From the NCBI GenBank assembly GCA_003165855.1, contig PMXH01000420.1:559-9610 (forward strand): DNA of 9,052 nt, in the 5' to 3' direction. The position numbers and the translations under genes were made by a program. Below, one piece after another: positions 6,087-9,052 of the stretch. This DNA comes from Acidobacteriaceae bacterium. GTDB lineage: Bacteria > Acidobacteriota > Terriglobia > Terriglobales > Acidobacteriaceae. A model generated the notes under the pieces. It saw only the letters and a program-made list of their open reading frames with translations, made no database searches and had not been told where the DNA came from. The first letter of the stretch is position 1, and each line of letters opens with the position of its first letter.

Positions 6087-6353
6087 CTACTTTAGCCAGT
6101 ACCTATGCAGCGCGATTGCCGCGCTGATGGCGGCACTGATGGCCCCATTCACCAGTCGGTTGTGAACGCTGTTGCGCAGATCGTTCCGCTCTAGCACCGC
6201 CACTTTATCTTCAGCCATCTTCATGCGCCCCGGCTGCCCGTTCCCGACCAACGCGTCCATCTTCGTTTCCAACCGCACCAACTTGTCGAGGACTTCTCGC
6301 TGGAACTCGATGTCGATTGCCCTTAGCGCTAATTCTCTATCGCTGACTCCCAT
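6087..6353 (-). CDS. Small coiled-coil protein with C-terminal membrane helix, phage accessory/holin-like
   Basis: An 88-residue protein starting at ATG 6353, with AAGGGA about nine bases upstream. Residues 6-35 are a charged amphipathic helix (ELALRAIDIEFQREVLDKLV, then LETKMDAL), followed by a VGNGQPGRMKMAEDKVAVLERN segment (36-57), then an apolar helix NGAISAAISAAIAL (69-82) capped by HRYWLK. The layout 'LE.K.D.L.GNGQPGR...E..V..LE', then one transmembrane helix, is what I know from small phage genes near holins and from XhlA-like proteins, so a membrane-bound phage-type accessory protein is the likely identity; function is unproven. The gene begins 29 bases after the beta-helix stop codon, so the two are almost certainly cotranscribed. 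Confidence 0.68.
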   Translation of the reverse strand: MGVSDRELALRAIDIEFQREVLDKLVRLETKMDALVGNGQPGRMKMAEDKVAVLERNDLRNSVHNRLVNGAISAAISAAIALHRYWLK

Positions 6354-6382
6354 ACTCGTGTCCCTTCATCGTCCAAAGAACC

Positions 6383-7444
6383 TCACAGAGGATAGTCGAC
6401 GTGCAACGCCGCTGAGTACCGGGAATATTTCGGTGGCGAAGAACCGTCATACAGCCGCAGAAAATAATTCTGCGTCGCCGCCAGCCGGGCTAGGCTGAAC
6501 GTCTGAGTGTTAAACCGTCCCAACAGATTTCTGTCGTTCGCCTGCCCCCAGCCATAGTCGTTCTCCCTGACTTCCGAGTTATAGATCTTGATGTCGCCCG
6601 GACCGGGCGCGCTCTCATCCAGGTAGAATCCCAGCGGCTGCGTCCCCTGCGGAATCATCGAATCCGCTTCCATGTTCGCAAACACCAGATGATCGCTCGT
6701 CCCTTGCACAAACACGCCATACTGATCGAACCAGTTCACCAGAAAATGCTGGAACGTCAGCCATGACTTGCCATTGATGTTGATCACCGGCACGTCGCTC
6801 AGCGCCATGGGCACGATTGGTTCGTTGTAGAACGTCGCTGGATTTCCAGACGAATACACATAGATGAACCCATTCGCCAGATAAAAATCCCACTGCGCCG
6901 TCAAGTTCGACGACGCAGCCGCGACCTTCTGCCCCCACACCGATCCAAACAGACAAAAATTGACCGTCGTATAGCTCGCGGGAACGGGCGCCTTCCACGC
7001 ATTCCCCGTCACCAGCACCCACGCTGTCGCTGGCACCGCGTAATATCCCGTCAAGTTCGGCGCCGCTCCCGTACCATAGGCGTCAAACGTAATCGGATTT
7101 CCCGAATTGCCCGAAGAAGCCGGCGCCAGACTCTCATTCCACACATCCCCCCGCTTGAACAGAACCGAATCGCCCGGCTGAAACGTCTGCGCATTCACAT
7201 GCGCAATCGTCTGCCACGGGGTCGATGCCGAAGTCCCGTTACTCGCGTCGCTCCCCGCGCTTGAACTCACGTAGTAGGTCGTCGCCGAAGCATTCGCCCT
7301 GAACATCACAAGCAAGATGACAACGCCCCAGATCCCTGTCATCCTGAGCCGAGCAAGAGGAGTCGCAACGCGAATCCTCTTGCGGAGTCGAAGGACCCCT
7401 TGCCTGTCGGCGCAACCATCGACTTTTCTTGGGATTTCCACCAC
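6383..7444 (-). CDS. Secreted right-handed parallel beta-helix protein
   Basis: The 353-residue frame starts at GTG 7444, with AGGAG (7452-7456) seven bases upstream; a second in-frame start is the ATG at 7342 (residue 35). The hydrophobic segment IWGVVILLVM (38-47) ends in ANASA before TTYYVS, a signal peptidase I type site after residue 54. The mature N-terminus TTYYVSSSAGSDASNGTSAS, then STPWQTIAHVN and FQPGDSVLFKRGDVW, then NPITFDAYGTGAAP, is the typical opening of secreted beta-helix (pectate-lyase-like) proteins, which act on or bind polysaccharides outside the cell. Further rungs follow (DHLVFANMEADS, IKIYNSEVREND). At residue 299 the helix pattern stops and a 54-residue tail of different character follows, and the protein is short for the family, so it may be truncated. 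A phage tail-spike origin is possible given the small genes downstream, but the signal peptide argues for export. Specific substrate is unknown. Confidence 0.78.
   Translation of the reverse strand: MVEIPRKVDGCADRQGVLRLRKRIRVATPLARLRMTGIWGVVILLVMFRANASATTYYVSSSAGSDASNGTSASTPWQTIAHVNAQTFQPGDSVLFKRGDVWNESLAPASSGNSGNPITFDAYGTGAAPNLTGYYAVPATAWVLVTGNAWKAPVPASYTTVNFCLFGSVWGQKVAAASSNLTAQWDFYLANGFIYVYSSGNPATFYNEPIVPMALSDVPVININGKSWLTFQHFLVNWFDQYGVFVQGTSDHLVFANMEADSMIPQGTQPLGFYLDESAPGPGDIKIYNSEVRENDYGWGQANDRNLLGRFNTQTFSLARLAATQNYFLRLYDGSSPPKYSRYSAALHVDYPL
7335..7399. repeat. Dispersed hairpin repeat inside the beta-helix reading frame
   Basis: GCAAGAGGA (7353-7361) and TCCTCTTGC (7375-7383) pair perfectly; inside, after one G-A mismatch, TCGC and GCGA pair around a 3-base loop AAC. 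The flanks CCTGTCATCCTGAGCC and GGAGTCGAAGGACCCC complete a unit that I remember as a frequent extragenic repeat in acidobacterial genomes. A partial copy lies at 3223-3237. The unit encodes part of the Arg-rich stretch before the signal peptide core of the beta-helix protein, and its left end supplies the ATG at 7342. Confidence 0.65.
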
Positions 7445-7449
7445 GATTT

Positions 7450-7456
7450 CTCTCCT
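7450..7456 (-). promoter_or_regulatory. Ribosome binding site supporting the GTG start at 7444
   Basis: On the minus strand AGGAGAG is followed by AAATC and then GTGGTG; the AGGAG core is seven bases from the first GTG. The alternative ATG at 7342 has only repeat-derived sequence before it. This site therefore favours the longer N-terminus, unless it is a relic of the gene before the repeat entered. Confidence 0.5.
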
Positions 7457-7461
7457 GTCGG

Positions 7462-7496
7462 GTGCCCATTTCTCGCGTTCTTTGCTAGAAGGGGAC
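7462..7496. repeat. Imperfect inverted repeat at the left flank of the IS91-like element
   Basis: GTGCCCATTTCTCGC (7462-7476) can pair with GCTAGAAGGGGAC (7484-7496) through about eleven base pairs with two mismatches and two bulges. It may be another extragenic repeat of the host or lie near the terminus of the mobile element. No direct target-site repeat can be judged because the other end is outside the window. Confidence 0.3.
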
Positions 7497-7593
7497 TTGA
7501 ACGAACCCGCTTTGCGGCGGACGCATTCGCGTGTCGCTGAGCCGACGGTCGAGGTGATTTGAGGTAGTTTGTTGCGCAGAGGAGGAACACTCT

Positions 7594-8478
7594 GTGACCC
7601 ATCTACGCCAGATCATGCTTGAAGAACTACGGCGCCGCAACTACGCCGAGTCCACCATCGACATTTACATCCACACGGTCGAGCATTTCAGTCGGCACTT
7701 CCATCGTTCACCCGATCAGCTTGGCCCCGAGCATATTCGCCAGTATCAGGCCGCGCTGTTCACGCACTGGAAGCTGGCCCCGAACACCGTAATTCAACGC
7801 TTGGCCGCTTTGCGCTTCTTCTATGTCCAAGTGTTGAAGCGCGGCTGGAGTGTTGCCGAAACGCCGTATCCGAAGAAGGTGTTGCACCTACCCGAGATAC
7901 TCAGCCAGGAAGAAGTCGCACACCTGATCGACGCGGCAGAGTTTCCCTTTCATCGCATTCTGCTGATGACGCTGTATGCCACGGGCGCACGTCGCGCAGA
8001 AGTGGCGCACCTGAAGATCCGCGATATCGACAGCCGGCGAATAGTCATCCACATTCGGGGAGGCAAGGGACGTAAGGACCGCGATGTCATGCTCAGCCCC
8101 AAACTGCTCGATGCCCTGCGCGTCTACTGGCGCGGGCTGAAGCGCAAGCCCACCGACTGGTTGTTCCCCGGCAATCGATGGCATACAGCGAGTCATCCAG
8201 TCTCCACCAAGGTTCTCTGGTACGCCTGTCAGCAGGCCGCCGTACGCGCCGGTCTTGAGCACAAGCGCATCCATCCCCACACTCTGCGCCACTGCTTTGC
8301 CACACATCTGCTCGAAGCCGGTGCCGACCTGCGAACCATCCAGATGCTGCTGGGGCATCGCGACCTGGAGGAAACCACGATCTATCTGCACCTCTCCCGG
8401 CGGCATCTCAGCGCCACCGGCAGCCCGCTGGATGCACTCACGATCCGAGTAGAAGGAGAGCAGACGCAGAGCGCATGA
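7594..8478 (+). CDS. Tyrosine recombinase (XerC/D-like integrase) of the IS91-type element
   Basis: A 294-residue protein starting at GTG 7594, with GAGGAGG (7579-7585) eight bases upstream. The N-terminal SAM-like core-binding domain (1-90) has the usual LEELRRRNYAESTIDIYIHT helix. The catalytic domain (about 98-275) keeps every active-site residue: Arg133 in ATGARRAEV, Lys158 in GGKGRKDR, His229 and Arg232 in HPHTLRHCFATHLL, His255 in LLGHRDLEETT, and the nucleophile Tyr264 in TTIYLHL. The enzyme should therefore be active in DNA strand exchange. It overlaps the transposase start by four bases (ATGA), implying translational coupling. In this class of IS91-like elements the recombinase accompanies the HUH transposase; its exact contribution (for example resolving intermediates) is not established. 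Length and motifs match the XerD size class, but the linkage argues against a chromosomal Xer protein. Confidence 0.93.
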   Translation: MTHLRQIMLEELRRRNYAESTIDIYIHTVEHFSRHFHRSPDQLGPEHIRQYQAALFTHWKLAPNTVIQRLAALRFFYVQVLKRGWSVAETPYPKKVLHLPEILSQEEVAHLIDAAEFPFHRILLMTLYATGARRAEVAHLKIRDIDSRRIVIHIRGGKGRKDRDVMLSPKLLDALRVYWRGLKRKPTDWLFPGNRWHTASHPVSTKVLWYACQQAAVRAGLEHKRIHPHTLRHCFATHLLEAGADLRTIQMLLGHRDLEETTIYLHLSRRHLSATGSPLDALTIRVEGEQTQSA

Positions 8479-9052
8479 ACCGGCCTCCCCTGGAGGTGGC
8501 CGACATCGTTCGCTATGCAGGACAGTCCTTTGTTGAGCGCAGTCGCAAGTGGATTAACGGCCAACACGAAAAGGTGTTGCTGGCCATCACACGCTGCCGC
8601 ACCGCAGCGCTGGGTGGACATCGCGATCAGTGCTCAGATTGCGGACATACTGCCATCTCGTACAACTCGTGTCGCAACCGGCATTGCCCCCGATGCCAGG
8701 GCAACGCCCGCCAGCGCTGGCTTCAGGCGCGGGAACGGGAGTTGCTGCCCGCCAGCTACGTGCACGTCGTCTTCACGCTGCCGCGGGAACTGGCTCCGCT
8801 GGCATTGCAGAATAAACGTCTGATCTACAACCTGCTGTTTCACACCAGCGCTGCAACGCTGCTGGAGATCGCTCGCGATCCCCGGCACCTTGGAGCCGAG
8901 ATTGGCTTCTTCAGCGTGCTCCACACTTGGGACCAGCGACTGCAACATCATCCTCACATCCACTGCGTGCTCGCCGCTGGCGGCATCGCTCCGGATCACT
9001 CCCGCTGGATCTCCTCGCGCGGCTCCTTCTTCGTTCCTGTCAAAGTACTCAG
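8475..9052 (+). CDS. IS91-family transposase, Y2/HUH type (3'-partial)
   Basis: The frame starts at ATG 8475, overlapping the recombinase stop, and stays open to the right edge, giving the first 192 residues of a protein usually near 380-400. The N-terminal zinc-binding domain is visible: CSDCGH (53-58) and CRNRHCPRCQ (66-75), with the four likely ligands C53, C56, C71 and C74 plus C41 and C66 nearby. Then comes the FTLPRELAPLALQNKRLIYN region (100-119), and the HUH metal motif in HPHIHCVLAAGG (159-170; H161 and H163), followed by the family-typical SRWISSRGSFFVPVKVL. The two catalytic tyrosines lie beyond the window, so integrity is not known. The enzyme nicks and joins single strands for rolling-circle transposition. 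Confidence 0.93.
   Translation, partial: MNRPPLEVADIVRYAGQSFVERSRKWINGQHEKVLLAITRCRTAALGGHRDQCSDCGHTAISYNSCRNRHCPRCQGNARQRWLQARERELLPASYVHVVFTLPRELAPLALQNKRLIYNLLFHTSAATLLEIARDPRHLGAEIGFFSVLHTWDQRLQHHPHIHCVLAAGGIAPDHSRWISSRGSFFVPVKVL

Larger units (their letters stand above)
7594..9052 (+). mobile_element. IS91-family element, left part (runs off the window)
   Basis: Two overlapping genes, a tyrosine recombinase and a Y2/HUH transposase, form the known two-gene version of the IS91 family. These elements move by rolling-circle-type transposition, have no terminal inverted repeats and make no target duplication, so the exact left end cannot be fixed from one side; it should fall between 7445 and 7593. 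The coordinates given cover only the coding part. The transposase end (oriIS side) is beyond the right edge. Confidence 0.8.

Noticed and set aside
7336..7400. CRISPR-like repeat or tRNA-like fold
   Set aside because: There is a single hairpin unit without regular spacing, and no cloverleaf or anticodon arm can be drawn.
7239..7469. 76-residue minus-strand frame starting with ATG at 7469
   Set aside because: It overlaps the beta-helix gene in another frame, runs through the hairpin repeat and shows no domain; the AGGAG in it fits the GTG start at 7444 better.

Overview
The window reads as about 9 kb of a moderately GC-rich chromosome from a soil-type bacterium. An acidobacterium is the best guess. 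The grounds are the style of the 2-oxoacid dehydrogenase genes, a c-type cytochrome gene lying among them, a secreted parallel beta-helix protein, and extragenic repeats of the 'TCATCCTGAGC ... GGAGTCGAAGGACC' kind that I remember from Acidobacteriota. This assignment is inference; there is no rRNA or other phylogenetic marker here.

Positions 1-5368 (plus strand) carry most of a 2-oxoacid dehydrogenase complex: E1 alpha (cut off at the left edge), E1 beta, a membrane-anchored cytochrome c, and the lipoyl-bearing E2. E1 decarboxylates a 2-oxoacid (pyruvate or a branched-chain oxoacid) on thiamine diphosphate, and E2 passes the acyl group to CoA. No E3 (dihydrolipoamide dehydrogenase) gene is visible. 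E1 alpha and E1 beta are separated by about 1.2 kb of accessory DNA holding a 161-residue protein of unknown function (plus strand) and a Phd/YefM-RelE toxin-antitoxin pair (minus strand). The gap between the antitoxin and E1 beta has a perfect 13-bp palindrome and three tandem decamers. E2 has a candidate promoter of its own with a consensus -10 box.

Positions 5376-7444 (minus strand) form a separate set of genes converging on E2 with only 7 bp between the stops. In transcription order these are a secreted right-handed beta-helix protein, a small coiled-coil protein with a C-terminal membrane helix (phage accessory/holin-like), and two small proteins of unknown function, each small gene with a clear Shine-Dalgarno sequence. 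The N-terminal coding region of the beta-helix gene contains an in-frame hairpin-forming repeat.

Positions from roughly 7500 to the right edge hold the left part of an IS91-family element. A tyrosine recombinase gene overlaps by 4 bp a Y2/HUH transposase gene that runs off the window. The most unusual points are the split E1 genes, the cytochrome inside the dehydrogenase cluster, the repeat inside the beta-helix gene's signal-peptide region, and the beta-helix/small-gene cassette. I found no CRISPR array, tRNA or rRNA, and no gene-free stretch longer than about 200 bp.
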